Assembly: GCA_002105175.1 (NCBI GenBank)
Contig: MCGE01000010.1
Span: 868,001 to 932,000, forward strand
DNA length: 64,000 nt
DNA from: Absidia repens
Taxonomy: Eukaryota; Mucoromycota; Mucoromycetes; Mucorales; Cunninghamellaceae
Direction of reading: 5' to 3'
In this document: positions 44,346 through 56,469 of the stretch, piece after piece
Layout: the number at the start of each line of letters is the position of its first letter
Position numbering within the stretch: position 1 is the first letter of the stretch
Notes under the pieces: generated by a model
The model's database searches: none
The model's input: only the letters and a program-made list of their open reading frames with translations
What the model was told of the DNA's origin: nothing
Position numbers and translations under genes: made by a program

Positions 44346-46944
44346 CTAATGTTTTCTTTTCTTTTGTTTGGTGATGGCAGCCCGTAATGATTTTTGCTTG
44401 TCAAACAAACTACGCTTGGATTTCCACAACACGGATGATTTTTGAGACACCATTTGGAAGTTCTTGTTGCGTGCCTTTTCACGATTGGTCGTACTACCAC
44501 GATCCTTGTTACCCTTCTTGGATCCAAACTTGTCACGGCCTTCACGACCTTCTTGAATGGAGGCCATACGAGCTTCATAGTCTTGCTTCATCTTCTTGCG
44601 AGGGCCCAAAATGGCGTATTCGTCCACTTGTCCATCATCCTTATCATCGGCAGCATTGGCGGCAGATCGTTTCTTCTTGTTGAGCGCAGCAGCGGCAGCA
44701 GTAACATCACCGCCTTCTTCCTTAGCTTGGCGTAATTCATCCAGTTTGGCGAAATCAGCAGGAGTCAAAATACGAGTGGTAGCCATCTTGAGCACAGCTT
44801 CTTGTTGTTTTTGTTCTTCAGCACGACGAAGGGCCATGGCTTCAGTGAGTTTTTGTTGTTGTTCTTCGGTGAGAGGTTCATCCTTTTCTTCATCCAACAT
44901 CTTTTTCAGTTGTCGTTTGCCGATACGTCGCTTTGGTTTACCATCACCACCTTCGCCATCGGTAGCCGTTTCTGATTTCTTGGCGGCCTTTTCATCGTCG
45001 TCATCCATATCAATATCGAATTCCTCTTCATTATCGCTAGGAACATTGATCCAGTCGTCACCATCATCGCTATCGCTGTTTTCATCCACTTCCCAATCAT
45101 CCCAGCCGTCATCTTCGTTTTCATTGGTCTCCTCGTCCAGCATTTCCACACCTTGGAGACCATCCAATCCATCATTCGCTTCACCAAAGTGAATCACCTT
45201 GATAGAACCATCCTTGAGACGCACAGTTGCCGTCTTGCCACGATCCTTCTTCATCAGCATTTCAGGGTTGATTTCACGGAAGAGGGTAATCAGGGATCGA
45301 GCAGCCATCATCACACTCTTTTCACGGTGGTTCTTGTATTGGGTCAAATCTTGAAGTAAAGCAGTATCGATAGCCAAGGGTTGACGAGCACAAATTTCAC
45401 GAATACCGTTAATACTGTAAATGTAAAATCAGTTCATAAAATGTCAGTTCAAGTATATTTCACTTGTAAAAACAACAACACGGGAACTTACCCAACAGCC
45501 ATGACTTCATTGGAAGTACGATCTGTGACAAAGTTGTTCGCAATTGCTTTCAAAACAGGTTCCAAAACATCAGGAGGCACCAAGGAATGAGTGGCTTGAG
45601 CAGTAGACACCAATACCATGGTCACATCACGTTGGGAAGGTTGCAAATATTTGATTAACAAAGGATAAAAGCCCAGAATAATCAATTGATGGATACCAAT
45701 CACTCGAGACACCAAGTTCATCTTCATCAAACGAACTTCCCATCGATCTTCCTTAGAAGCCAAGCGAGAATACAGTTTTTCAGCAAATCCTTGAGGGTCA
45801 TTGAGCAAATGCAGGGCCGAGAAGTTGAATGACTCCGCCTTTTGATGCTTGTTTCTCTTCTTCATCTTCTTTTTGGCTTGGTCCAATTGACGTGCTCTGG
45901 CTTTGGTTTTCTTGGTGTAGACTTGAGCTTGTTGCATTCTCTTCAAATCAACGCCCTAGTTGGAAGAAAAAACATTAAAGTTAAGTGGGTTTGTACAAAC
46001 ACATCATAAATTCTTTTTTTGTTGAGCACTTACGTCGTCATCTTCATCTTCGGATTCTTCTTTATCTTCATTAGTGTGCAAAAAGAACTTGATGGCAGAG
46101 ACAGAGATCTTGGTGACAGGTGAGAAACATGCTTCAGCAATAACATTGACGGTCTTCGCATCGTTCCTAAAATAAATAAACACAAGTCATTTATTGTTAG
46201 TAAATGCAACTGACCGAGATGTACAGTGTGTATGTTTCCTATCTTTGATAATAAAACTTACCAGATGTTCTTCTGATATAAATCAACACAAATATCCACA
46301 CTTTTCTTAGCAGCCACAGCATTTTCATCACTATTTCCAGTTTTTGCTGATTCCAGAATAGTAAACATGAATGATTGTAGAGTCTTGTTGAGTTTGTTGT
46401 TTTTAGCCTTGGCGTTAGCATTCTTAATATCGTTGACAATATGATTGTATAAAAGTTCTCGGAGGGTCTTATCCTTGCACTTGAATAAAGTAAAGAATAA
46501 GGGCAAAAGTCTAGAATCCAAAAAAAGATAAAGTTAGATCTATTCAGAAGCTTTATGATCACACCACTGACTCGTATGATAAATCACTTACTTTGTATTG
46601 TCCAAGACATTTCGGTTTCGTAAGAGAATCAAAGCTTGCACCAGACTTCTACGTAAATCAGCATTGAGGACCAGACAGTGTTCTTGAAGAAGATCGACAA
46701 TATGTTGAGGAAATTCTGCAGTTTCCTTGGGATAGCAGGCAGAAACTTGACTAATAAAGGTGATCAGTTCGGCAAGTTCTTTGGCATCTTCATTGGGCTT
46801 CATCACAAAGATCGATAAGGTGGATTGAAAGTGGCGATATTGTTGTAAGAATTCAGCTTCATATGATTTGGGATCACGCTTGATCAAGTTTTGTAGTTGC
46901 GGTAAATGAGTTGGTAAGAGGGCGGCTCTATTACGTTTCCCCAT
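44346..46944 (-). CDS. SDA1: Ribosome biogenesis protein SDA1
   Basis: Nucleolar factor for 60S subunit maturation and export. Five exons. The N-terminus [20 protein letters not shown] with [20 protein letters not shown] is the conserved Sda1 start. The helical-repeat body continues through [20 protein letters not shown] and [20 protein letters not shown]. Then [20 protein letters not shown] and [20 protein letters not shown] precede [20 protein letters not shown] and [17 protein letters not shown], joined to [20 protein letters not shown]. The C-terminal exon has a long acidic domain with [20 protein letters not shown], and ends in a basic tail ([20 protein letters not shown]). Length and motif order fit a complete family member. 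It sits 255 bp downstream of TGT on the same strand. Confidence 0.95.
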
Positions 46945-47199
46945 GATTGATATGAATAAAGAGTGTGAAAAAAAGTGTAAAAAAAAAAAAAAATAGGGGG
47001 ATATAAAAAAAAAAAAAGATCATGCTGCTGGGTGTAAAATAACCAAGCCATCATCAGGCACCCGCTGTCACAGTTAAAGGATCAACCAATCAACCAATCA
47101 ATCCTCCAAATTATTCATAATGCAGACACACCCATCACCGTTTTCTTTTATTCAAAAAACTAAACTATACAAAAAGATAAAATAATATAAACTACTAAA
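46945..47199. promoter_or_regulatory. SDA1 promoter and TGT 3' UTR
   Basis: 255 bp. A-rich runs near 46979-46993 and 47006-47019 precede the SDA1 ATG on the minus strand as T-runs. CAATCAACCAATCAATC lies at about 47086-47102. TGT 3' UTR words TTTAGTAGTTTA and TATAGTTTAG are seen on the minus strand. Confidence 0.45.
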
Positions 47200-48673
47200 T
47201 TAAGCCAAAAGATCGATGCCAACACTTTTCAATGCAGAGACAGCCCAGGCAGGATATTTGTTCTTGTCACCACCAAAATAGCTTGCAAAAAACTTCTTGA
47301 CATGGGCCGGAAATTCATCCTTTATGATAGCTTGTCGCATTCCATTCATCAACCGTAATTGGAAGGCCACATTGTGCACTGATACCAAATGGCATCCAAC
47401 CGTTTCTTTGCTTGCTGTCAATAAATGAATATAGGATCGTGTGTAGTTTTTGCATGTCGAACAGTCGCATCCTTCTTCAATGGGTTCAAAATCGGCGGCA
47501 TATTTCCCTGATTTTAATGACACAATACCATTCATCGTCAAAGCATTTCCAAATCGCTATACATCAAAATAAAATAAAAAAAATGTGAATTTCCCCGTTA
47601 ATTTTTTCGATTCATCTATATGTCCACTTACAGCTGTACGTGTTGGGTAAACGCAATCAAACATATCAACGCCAAGGGCAACACAGACAACAAGATCTTC
47701 AGCATAACCCACACCCATACAGTAGATTGGTTTGTTTTTTGGTAACAGATCTGTACATAAAGAGACACTGTACCAAATACACATATATTAAAAAAAAGAA
47801 GTCATCAGTATTAAATATTCGACCGTCCTAATGGTTTTTAATTGATTTTCGATCTTGAACAACTTACATTTGCCAGAATTCGTTTTTTTCTTCACCGCCA
47901 CTAAGTCCACCCACAGCATATCCAGGGGTATCCCGCTTCACCATTTCTTCTACACATTTGCGGCGCAGTTCCTTGTCCAATCCACCTTGAATGATAGCAA
48001 ATAGATTTTGATCGTCGGGTCGTTCATGGGCTTCAATACACCGATCCAACCAACGAATTGAACGCCACATAGCTTCTTCTACACGAGGGCCAGTGGTCAA
48101 GGAAGAGATCACATCATCTAATTGCATCATAATATCCGCTCCAATTGAGTTTTGTAAAGCCATCGAGTGTTCAGGTGTCAACATCATCAATGAGCCATCA
48201 TGAGGCGAAGCGAATTGGACCCCTTTTTCTGTGATTTCCGCCAATTTCAGTAAAGACACCATTTGGAACCCACCACTGTCTGTCAGTAGATTACCATCCC
48301 ACTGCTGGAAGCGATGAGACCCACCTACTAAATCCAATGTTTCCTTCCCTGGTTTGAGCCCCTAAATAAATAAATAATAGTAATACCAAAACCGAACGAG
48401 AAACTATTAGCAACCAAAAAAAAAAAAAAGACCAAGACCATTCTTGTGTGTATATATGTATATATCACTTACCAAATGATAAGTATTGTTTAACATGATT
48501 TGACAGTTCATATCTTTGAGTTGATGAGGGGTGATGCCTTTCAGTGTTCCTTGTGTCCCGACAGGCATAAAGACAGGTGTGTTGACAGGGCCATGAGGTA
48601 ACGTGAGCAGAGAAGCTCTGGCTTTGGTGGTGGTGCAGGTGGCAACAGTTTCAAAGGTTAAAGCGCTTTTCAT
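47200..48673 (-). CDS. Queuine tRNA-ribosyltransferase catalytic subunit 1
   Basis: Exchanges the wobble guanine of GUN-anticodon tRNAs for queuine salvaged from bacteria or food; it works with a QTRT2-type partner encoded elsewhere. Four or five exons give a full TGT barrel. Motifs: [15 protein letters not shown] start, [32 protein letters not shown] with the general acid/base Asp, [58 protein letters not shown] with the nucleophile Asp, then RFGNAL. The zinc site is [18 protein letters not shown]. An in-frame upstream ATG (48829) would add a poly-Phe leader encoded by a long T-run, so I start at 48673. Budding yeast lacks this enzyme; fission yeast and many filamentous fungi have it. It is divergent from FCF1 with 257 bp between them. 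Confidence 0.95.
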
Positions 48674-48758
48674 TATAGTAGAAAGTAACTGTTTTTGTTG
48701 CTTAAATGTTGAGACCGTCAGTGTGAAGGCTAATGGAAGAAGGAATAGGGGAAAGAAG

Positions 48759-48790
<32 letters not shown>

Positions 48791-48930
48791 CACCAATAAA
48801 AAAAACCTCAAAGTTTTCAACTCAGCCACCGCCCAATTTTCGATAAAATTTGTCGGGATTGACTAAAAGAGCTTTTTTTCTTTTTTTTTCTCGCTTTCGA
48901 TTTTTTTGTTTACAGACTTACACACCGATC
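48674..48930. promoter_or_regulatory. Bidirectional promoter, TGT / FCF1
   Basis: 257 bp shared by a tRNA-modification gene and an rRNA-processing gene. An A-run of about 27 (48760-48786) lies in the TGT leader. The FCF1 side carries AATTTTCGATAAAATTTGTC near 48834-48855 and T-rich runs before the ATG. Confidence 0.5.
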
Positions 48931-49882
48931 ATGGTAAATATCAAGCAATGATCTACTGTTATTTTTGGAATGAAAAGAACTAATTGGGCTATTATTATAT
49001 TTTTATATAGGGTAAAGCAAGGACAACAAGGAAATTCGCTCAAGTGAAACGAATGATCAGTACCAAAGATGCTAGATTGTAAGTAATCGGTTTAGTTAGT
49101 CTTCAGCATGATGTCTAATTTGGCTAACCACCTATTTCGTATATATAGAAAGGAAAACAAAGCAAAGTTACAGAAAAAAGAAGAAGATAAAGAAAAGGCC
49201 ACTGTACGCAGTGTGTAAGTATTCATAGAAGTGTGAAAACAGGAAGGTTTCGATAAAATACTCACCATATGATTTATTGTTATAATAGACCTCAAGTTGC
49301 TTCCTCCATGTTCTTCCAATACAACTCTGCCCTTGGTCCTCCTTATCACGTTTTAGTGGATACCAATTTTATCAACTTTTCCATTCAAAACAAACTTGAA
49401 CTTGTGAAATCAATGATGGATTGCTTGTATGCCAAGTGTAAGTCTATATGCGTATATACAATAGAAAAGGTAATGATAATTAACTTCAATTGCATATGCT
49501 TGTAGCCATTCCTTGTATTACCGATTGTGTGTTGGCTGAATTGGAAAAGCTTGGTCCAAAATATCGTATTGCTTTGAAGTAAGTTGTAGAAACGGAGGCC
49601 AGGAATGCAAAATAAAGGGGAAGAGTGTTTCTTACTGTGACGTATTTAATTAGAATTGCTCGCGATCCTCGGTTTGAGCGATTACCCTGCTCACACAAAG
49701 GTACTTACGCGGATGACTGTCTTGTCCAACGGGTCATGCAACATAAATGTTATATTGTGGCCACTTGTGATCGTGATCTCAAACGTCGTATTCGTAAGGT
49801 GCCAGGCATTCCCATCATGTATATCTCTGGTCGAAAATATGTCATTGAACGATTGCCTGAATTGGGTACCAATGCATTCTAG
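48931..49882 (+). CDS. FCF1: rRNA-processing PIN-domain protein FCF1
   Basis: Essential small-subunit processome protein needed for early pre-rRNA cleavages at sites A0-A2. Six exons. Exon 1 is only the ATG (48931-48933), followed by a donor GTAAAT; exon 2 starts GGTAAAGCAAGG and gives [20 protein letters not shown]. The next exons give [20 protein letters not shown], then [20 protein letters not shown] and [20 protein letters not shown]. The PIN domain continues with [40 protein letters not shown] and [20 protein letters not shown], ending LPELGTNAF. Acidic PIN residues DTNF, ADDC and CDRD are present. Joins at 49079, 49216, 49440 and 49578 are in frame. The 3' UTR has TTTAGTTATGTAGTTTAG and a UGUAUAUA word at 50059-50066, just before AATAAA. 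Confidence 0.96.
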
Positions 49883-50269
49883 GCTGATCTGGTCTGATAT
49901 TCCTCCCCTTCATCTTCTCTTTTTCCTTTTTCCCCTCCCCTTACTTCTCTTACTATTTAGTTATGTAGTTTAGTTTGATTGGTATTAGTATAGCATTAAC
50001 ATTAGTCATCATCTCCTTTATTTATCGTTTTTTATTATTATTTTTATCTTGATTGTATTGTATATAGAAAATAGATTCAATAAAAACCTTCTCTTCATCA
50101 TATTTGTCCATTGCTTATCTAAATCAGGCAAACACTTACGATTGCCTCTGACGAATCTTACCTTTTTTTATTTCAAATGCCGCACTTGAATATTATTTTT
50201 TGGCACATAAATTTTCTCTAGTTGCTTTCTTTCGCTTTATATTGCTTTTTTTTTTTTATCGTATTATAC
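49883..50269. terminator. FCF1 3' UTR and FMP52 promoter
   Basis: 387 bp. FCF1 3' UTR with TTTAGTTATGTAGTTTAG (about 49957), TGTATATA (50059-50066) and AATAAAAACC (about 50079) as the likely polyadenylation signal. A T-rich tract precedes the FMP52 ATG. Confidence 0.5.
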
Positions 50270-51361
50270 ATGTCAGCTGAAAACACAAACGACAATTCAA
50301 CCATGAAAAACGCCCTTGTATTTGGTGCCACAGGTAAGCCAATGATAGATAACTGCTTTTTACGTTCCCAGACCCCTCATCTACTATGACTTGATCTTCT
50401 TAGGCGCGGTGGGAAAAGCTTTGTTAAAAGATCTTTTGAAAAACGGGTCCTATGCTAAGGTTGTTGCTGCTGGAAGACGAAAGGTGGAATTGGATGATAC
50501 CATCCCTCAAGACAAGCTGGTAAAAAATTGAACCGATAAGAACTATTATGAAGACTTTTATCCTTACATGATACTCACGCTTATTTGTACTATTTATTGT
50601 ATTAGGTTCAGACGACCTTGGATTTCGACAACCTTGAGGCCTCCAGGGAATCATTCCGAAACGTCGAGTAGGTTGAGATAATGCGGGTATCTGTATCTGG
50701 AAATTTTGATCAACTCACTAGTTTTTATCATTTACCATAGTGATGTTTACTGCTGCCTTGGAACGACCAGAAAAACAGCCGGATCTGCTGAGAACTTCCG
50801 CAAGATTGATCAGGAATATGTGGTGGAATCTGCGAAAATTGTTGCCGAAGAAAATCCTATCAAAACCAATACTACGACAACTAATGGCACAACTGGTCCC
50901 AAAAGCCCAGTGCATTTTTTGTATTGCTCATCGGCGGTAAGAAAATATAGAAAAGACTTGGGAGCAATATGACATGAAAACATCGACTCATGGTTGTTTT
51001 TTGATAGGGCGCGAACAAGGATTCTTGGTTTTTATATCCACAAAGCAAAGGTCAAACGGAAGAACGTATTAGCCAGGCTGGGTTTGACAAGGTATCCATT
51101 TTCCGGCCGGGTGCTCTTGAAGTGGTGGAACCTCGTCCTGAATTTCGACCAGCAGAAAGCATGATTGGCCTCTTCACCAAATTAAATCATGCTTGCAACT
51201 TACATATGGCTATCTCTGTATCCAATGTAGGGCGTGCCATGCATCTGGCTGCAACATCACCATCATCTTTACCTGCTAATGTCAAGTATTCAGCAAATGA
51301 AACCAGCGGGTCAAAGGTATCCATCATTACCAACAAGGATATGGACGGAATGGCGCTTTGA
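50270..51361 (+). CDS. FMP52: FMP52 / HTATIP2-like NAD(P)-binding protein
   Basis: Short-chain-dehydrogenase-like protein of the Fmp52/TIP30 family, found on the mitochondrial outer membrane or ER in yeast; its substrate is not known. Five exons. The N-terminus MSAENTNDNSTMKNALVFGA plus TGAVGKALLKDLLKNG forms the Rossmann GATGAVGK loop, which spans the first intron. DVYCCLGTTRKTAGSAENFR is a strong family motif (CLGTTRxxAGS). FLYCSSAGANKDSWFLYPQS with KGQTEE holds the YxxxK pair. FDKVSIFRPGALEVVEPRPE follows. The predicted ATG lies in ATACATGTC. The 3' UTR starts with TTTAGTTTAG. It is co-directional with FCF1 and the RhoGAP, about 400 bp from each. Confidence 0.88.
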
Positions 51362-51764
51362 TGTGATGCAAAGGGGAAGGATTTAGTTTAGTATATTGAT
51401 TAGCTTAGTAAGTTTTATATAGTTTTTTTTTTTTTATCTTCTCATTCAAATTAATAAAAAAAATGTAAAAACAATATCAAATTATCTTTTTGACTCATGA
51501 TTGTGAAAAAAAGGAAAGAGGAAATGATGATATATCGTCTTACGGGAAGAAAACCTTAAAGCGCTGTGGCCAACAAAAACGAGTTGACAATGGAAACAGG
51601 CATTGGCTTTGTTACTGTTACTCGAAATCTAGTTTGTGGAACTTTGTCTCCTTTTGTTCCTTAAAGCAAGAAGATTTAAATACAAGGAATAGGCAGTATT
51701 TTTTTCTCTTCTTTTTTTATTCTTCCTTCTTCTTCTTTTTATTTGTGTGCCAAGAGATAGTGAA
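51362..51764. other. Intergenic between FMP52 and the RhoGAP
   Basis: 403 bp. FMP52 3' UTR with TTTAGTTTAGTATATTG near 51381 and a candidate AATAAA near 51451. The RhoGAP leader is T/C-rich (51698-51745). Nothing else seen. Confidence 0.45.
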
Positions 51765-53458
51765 ATGATAGCAGCAACCCCCACGACAAAGCGATCTTCA
51801 CATCACGTTTGCACAGGTTGTTCTGCTCCAATCAGCGGTGGTTCAGTAGTCTCGTTTGGAGAGGCGCTATTTCATTTACACTGGTAGGAGATTTTTCTTT
51901 TTTTAAATTAGGTATCTGACTCCCCCCTTTTTTTTTGTAATTTCTCGAGTATAGTTTCTCTTGTGCTAAATGTCAGCAAAAATTGGATTGTCAATCAAAT
52001 TTATTATTGCTGACGGATGGTCGGCCTGTTTGTGAAGATTGTTCATATGTTTGTAAACGCTGTGGGCACGTAATTGGAGAAGAGGCAATCATGACTGGTA
52101 AAGGACTAGTGCAATATGTAGAGGGTACACAGGAATAACCTTCACTCTATTTCTCCATCTGTGTGTGTGTTCTGTGTGTGTGTGTCCCGCTATTCTAATT
52201 ATTGTGTTTCTTTTTTATACTAATAGGCAAAGAATCTTATCATGCTGGGTGTTTTCGGTGCATCGGCTGCAATAAAAGTATTGATGATCTAATTTATACC
52301 CAAACAAGCAAGGTCAGCATTTTTTGTTCCAAATCATCAAAAAAAAAGTCTATTTATACATTTACTCAAATGCATTGGTTTCTTCCTTGTGTAGGGGATT
52401 TATTGTACAGCATGTCATAAGGCATCCAAGGAAAAAAAGAATCATCTACTCAATATTGCAGATCGACCTTTACCAAATACCCCATCACCATCTTCTTCTA
52501 CTGCTGTGATTGGTAACGCATCGGTAATTAAAATGATTGATTATATTATATAACCTAGCATGAGGAGAGGGGGGTAGGGGCAATTGAGAGGGAAAAAAAC
52601 CGCGCTAATTTTAACCCATCATCAGGTTGCACCTATTTTGAAATCCCGCGCAACAACGGCTCAGGATAATTGTGGACGAACTATTTCTTTTAATACTTCT
52701 TCCTCTTCTTCATCAATCCCACCTTCTTCCTCTTCACCTTCTTCCTCGCTCACCTCTTCTACTTCTTCGTCCCCCTCTACTACTACTACCTCGTCACATA
52801 CACAACCTACTAGTACAAGCATGAAACTTGCTAATGCTCTGGGTGTTGGATCTCTGTCCACATCTTTGTCAGAAACATCAACTACAAAACGATCTTTAGG
52901 TCCTTCTCCAACGACCTCCGCCAGTACTTTGACGAACACATCTCGGTCAAAATATAATAACAGCAACAGCAGCAGCAACAGCATCAGTACTAATAGCAGT
53001 AGTAGCCGGAGTCATCAAACGAAACCATTGGAACTAGCATTACCGGATATTCCTTCCCTCAACCTCTCGTTTTTTGACGACGATTCTAGTGAACTGTCCA
53101 ACCTCACCAAGTCACTTGGTGTCAATTTACACAACGGCGGCAATGACAACAAAAATGGTAGTAGGGCTGGTACAATAGGCAATACAAAAATCAACCGTGC
53201 TTCTGAATTATTGAAATCGTCGTTGGATCATTTCCCTCAGCCTCCCACGACAAACAGCAACAGCTATATCGTTTATGACACCACCACTATTGACAGCATA
53301 CCGGACAATGTGGCCGATCTCAAAGAGAAACTGAAACAAACATCAAATCGCTTGGCATCTACGGAATCTAACTTTACAACATTGAAGGTAAGCGATCTGT
53401 GGGAAAGTAGGGAGGGTGCTCCGTGTACGATGATCCCAAGAATAGCAACTGACTCTTA

Positions 53459-53493
<35 letters not shown>

Positions 53494-55800
53494 GCGGGGT
53501 GGGATGTTTTACTAGACAGCAAGTCAAAAGGCATTAGATGAATTCTCAAAAGCAAAAGAAGAATTCGCAAAGGAAATGGGGATTAGACAACAGCATGAAT
53601 ATACCATCCTACAGTTACGACGGCAACTCGTCAGTTTACAACAACAGCAACAACCCTCAACATCAACCAGTACTACAACTACTTCTACATCCAAATCAAC
53701 ACAGGATGGCCCCTCTCCAGTGATAGCTGAACAAGAAATTGATCGATTGGCAGGTGTTAAGGTGGAATTGGAAAAATCATGTACTCAACTCAAGCGAAAC
53801 AGGGATGCGTTGGCAACTGAAATTGATAAAATGGTCCAGCAAGCTCAAGCAGGTCTTGAAGAGTAAGTGACAAAAGACAGGCTCTAAAAAAAAAAACTTT
53901 AAAAAGTATATCGTGACACAAAACTTTATTTTCCCATTTGTTTTTTATTAGCTCCGTCTTGGAACAACATCAATCGGCACTACAAGAACATATTCGGTCT
54001 CTGATGGCGGAACGAGATGCGCTAAAGACTGAGACTGAACAACTGAACAAGGCACGGGATGAAGTGATTCATGAAATGGTGGTTTTGAATACCAAGAATG
54101 CGGAACTTTCCTCTATGAACAATGATTTATCACGGCGGATGTCTGAACGGGAACGAGAAGCGGCTGCCATTATGGCAGGTACCTCATTTATTCATCATAC
54201 ACCCTCTCCTTCTCCTTCTACTGAATTATTGGTCAACTCCCCAGTCTCCTCCTCGTCCATGCCACGCAAAAGCAGTGAAACCAGTGTGATGATGCAAAGA
54301 ATGACTTCTCGAGACAGCAATGGCAGCAAAGAAGGTAGCAGCAGTAGTGGCGGTCCATCCAAAATGTTTAAAATGAAAAAACCAAAGGGCAACAACGTAT
54401 TCAACAAACTGACAAGCTACGGCGCTTCCTTCGCGGGCAACAACAACAACAGCAGCAGCAGTATCATTGGCGTCAGCAAAAAGGATTATCACAATTACTA
54501 CGGTGCCTCCCCCCCTCAACAACATCATGCGTTTTACGGTGCTCACGAAAACCAAAGTTTATACAACCTCAATACCACATCATCCATGAATATAGCTGGC
54601 GAAATGACACGAAAGGCCTCAAAACAATCGTGCGATGGAGGCAATGGTGGTACAACAAGTCCAGGCTCTCACAATTTTATTCCTACGTCTTTCTTACGAC
54701 CTGTCAAATGCTCAGCTTGTGGGGAAAAAATTTGGGGCGCTACGGAATATCGATGTCAAGGTTGTGGATCCATCTCCCATACAAAATGTATGCCTCACAT
54801 ACCAGCCTTATGTTATGCGACGTCAAGTAGCCTGGAACTAGTGAGCCCTACTGAATCTGAAGGACCAAAACAAGGTAACCAAAAAGAGAGAGAGAGAGAG
54901 CGAGAGAAAAAAAAAAGGGGGGGGGAGGAATAATGGGTTGAGATGCAACAATCATATTAAATACTTACTCATCTTCGTACCACTCTCCCTTATGTTTTAT
55001 TAGTCAGCATGTTTGGAACAAGCCTTGCTTCTCGGGTTGCATTTGAAGAACGGGATGTGCCTTTATTAGTGGAACAATGCATAGCAGCTGTGGAAACTCG
55101 GGGAATGGACTATGAAGGCATTTATCGAAAATCAGGTGGTGCTGCCCAAATGCGCACGATTCAACTATCTTTTGAAGCCAATGAACCATTAAATCTGAAG
55201 GATGAGGACGAAATCAACGACATCTGTGCAGTGACCAGTGTTCTCAAGCAATACTTCCGCGAACTGCCAAATCCATTATTACCTTATGAACTCTACGATC
55301 AATTCATGGATGCTGTTCGTAAGTAATTCAAATGTGAAAGTGAAGAATAACAGGATTGTGATACTGAGAAGGGGAATCTAGTATACTGATGCTGCTTTTT
55401 TTTTAATCTTGGGCTGGATTAGGTATGTCTTTGGGTGACTCCAAAATGAACAAATTCATGGAATTGCTATCTCAATTGCCTAAAGCGAATTATGATACCA
55501 TGAAGCTACTGATGGTCCATTTGGAAAAGTAAGTGATCGCCATACAAATGTTGATGATGGTAATAACATTTTTTTTACGTATGACTAATCTTTATCGTAT
55601 CCCCTTTTTCTATTTTCTTTTACTGTAGTGTCCGAAATCAGAGTGAAGCGAACTTGATGACGACGAAGAATCTGGCCATGGTATTTGGACCAACGCTACT
55701 ACGGGACAAGGATGCCACCAGGGATTTATTGGACATGAGCTACAAGAACGCAACTATAGAATACATCATCAATCATACCCAATTATTATTTGCAGACTAG
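51765..55800 (+). CDS. Rho GTPase-activating protein, LIM-LIM-coiled coil-C1-RhoGAP
   Basis: Predicted negative regulator of Rho/Cdc42 GTPases in polarity and wall growth, similar in layout to fungal Rga1/Rga2 proteins. About ten or eleven exons. LIM1: CTGCSAPISGGSVVSFGEAL then HCFSCAKC and CEDC. LIM2: CKRCGHVIGEEAIMTG, CFRCIGCNKSIDD and CTACHKAS. A long Ser/Thr-rich linker follows. Coiled coils are LKEKLKQTSNRLASTESNFT and the exons around 53580-53865 and 53950-54170. C1: HNFIPTSFLRPVKCSACGEK, YRCQGCGSISHTKCMPHIPA, with His and Cys spacing intact. RhoGAP: GIYRKSGGAAQMRTIQLSFE with the arginine finger, LKQYFRELPNPLLPYELYDQ, NLAMVFGPTLLRDKDATRDL. One intron (about 53388-53515) carries a T32 tract before its acceptor. 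Two-LIM RhoGAPs are common in fungi; the added C1 is less usual. Confidence 0.93.
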
Positions 55801-56469
55801 ACTTACAGTAGTTTATTATTATTATTTTTATGTATGCATTTTATCTTCTTCCTCTTCCTCACTTCTTTATTTGTACTTTATCTTTTTTTTTATATTATAT
55901 TATTACCATCTCATCAATCTAAGTCTTATTAGTTTTATTATTAGTATACTGATCATCCTGCTTATTCCAAAAATAAAGTGTCTTTTCTTTGTATAATCAA
56001 CATTTGTATTATATTTCACTATTACTGTATATCTTCTATTTTTAGATACGGGTCTTTTTTCAAAAAAAAAAACACATGCTTTCATATAAAGTTTAGTGTA
56101 TCACGGCAATCGCATTTTAATTTTACTTGCATTGATGCCATGTGCCAGAGAAGATAAAAAACAGCATGCAACATACGGGTTTAGAGTATCCATGTTCATG
56201 TAGATTTGGAGAAAGAATGACACATACACATATACACACAAAAACATGAAACGTATCCACATATCACAAAAGGAGTGCTCTGAAAGGAAAGAAATAATGC
56301 TAATAGTAATAACTTGATTACATGACATAATACACACTGTATCCCACCATATTCAAACTGAAAATACCATTCATTTATAGTTCAAGATATGTTTTATTAT
56401 TCAGGCATAGTAGTAATAATAGAAAAAAAGCATATGATTGAGGGTGTATAATAATTAGTACTATCTAGC

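Noticed and set aside
48674..48829. N-terminal extension of TGT to an upstream in-frame ATG
   Set aside because: It would be mostly poly-Phe encoded by a long T-run and is not part of the family; the ATG at 48673 fits.
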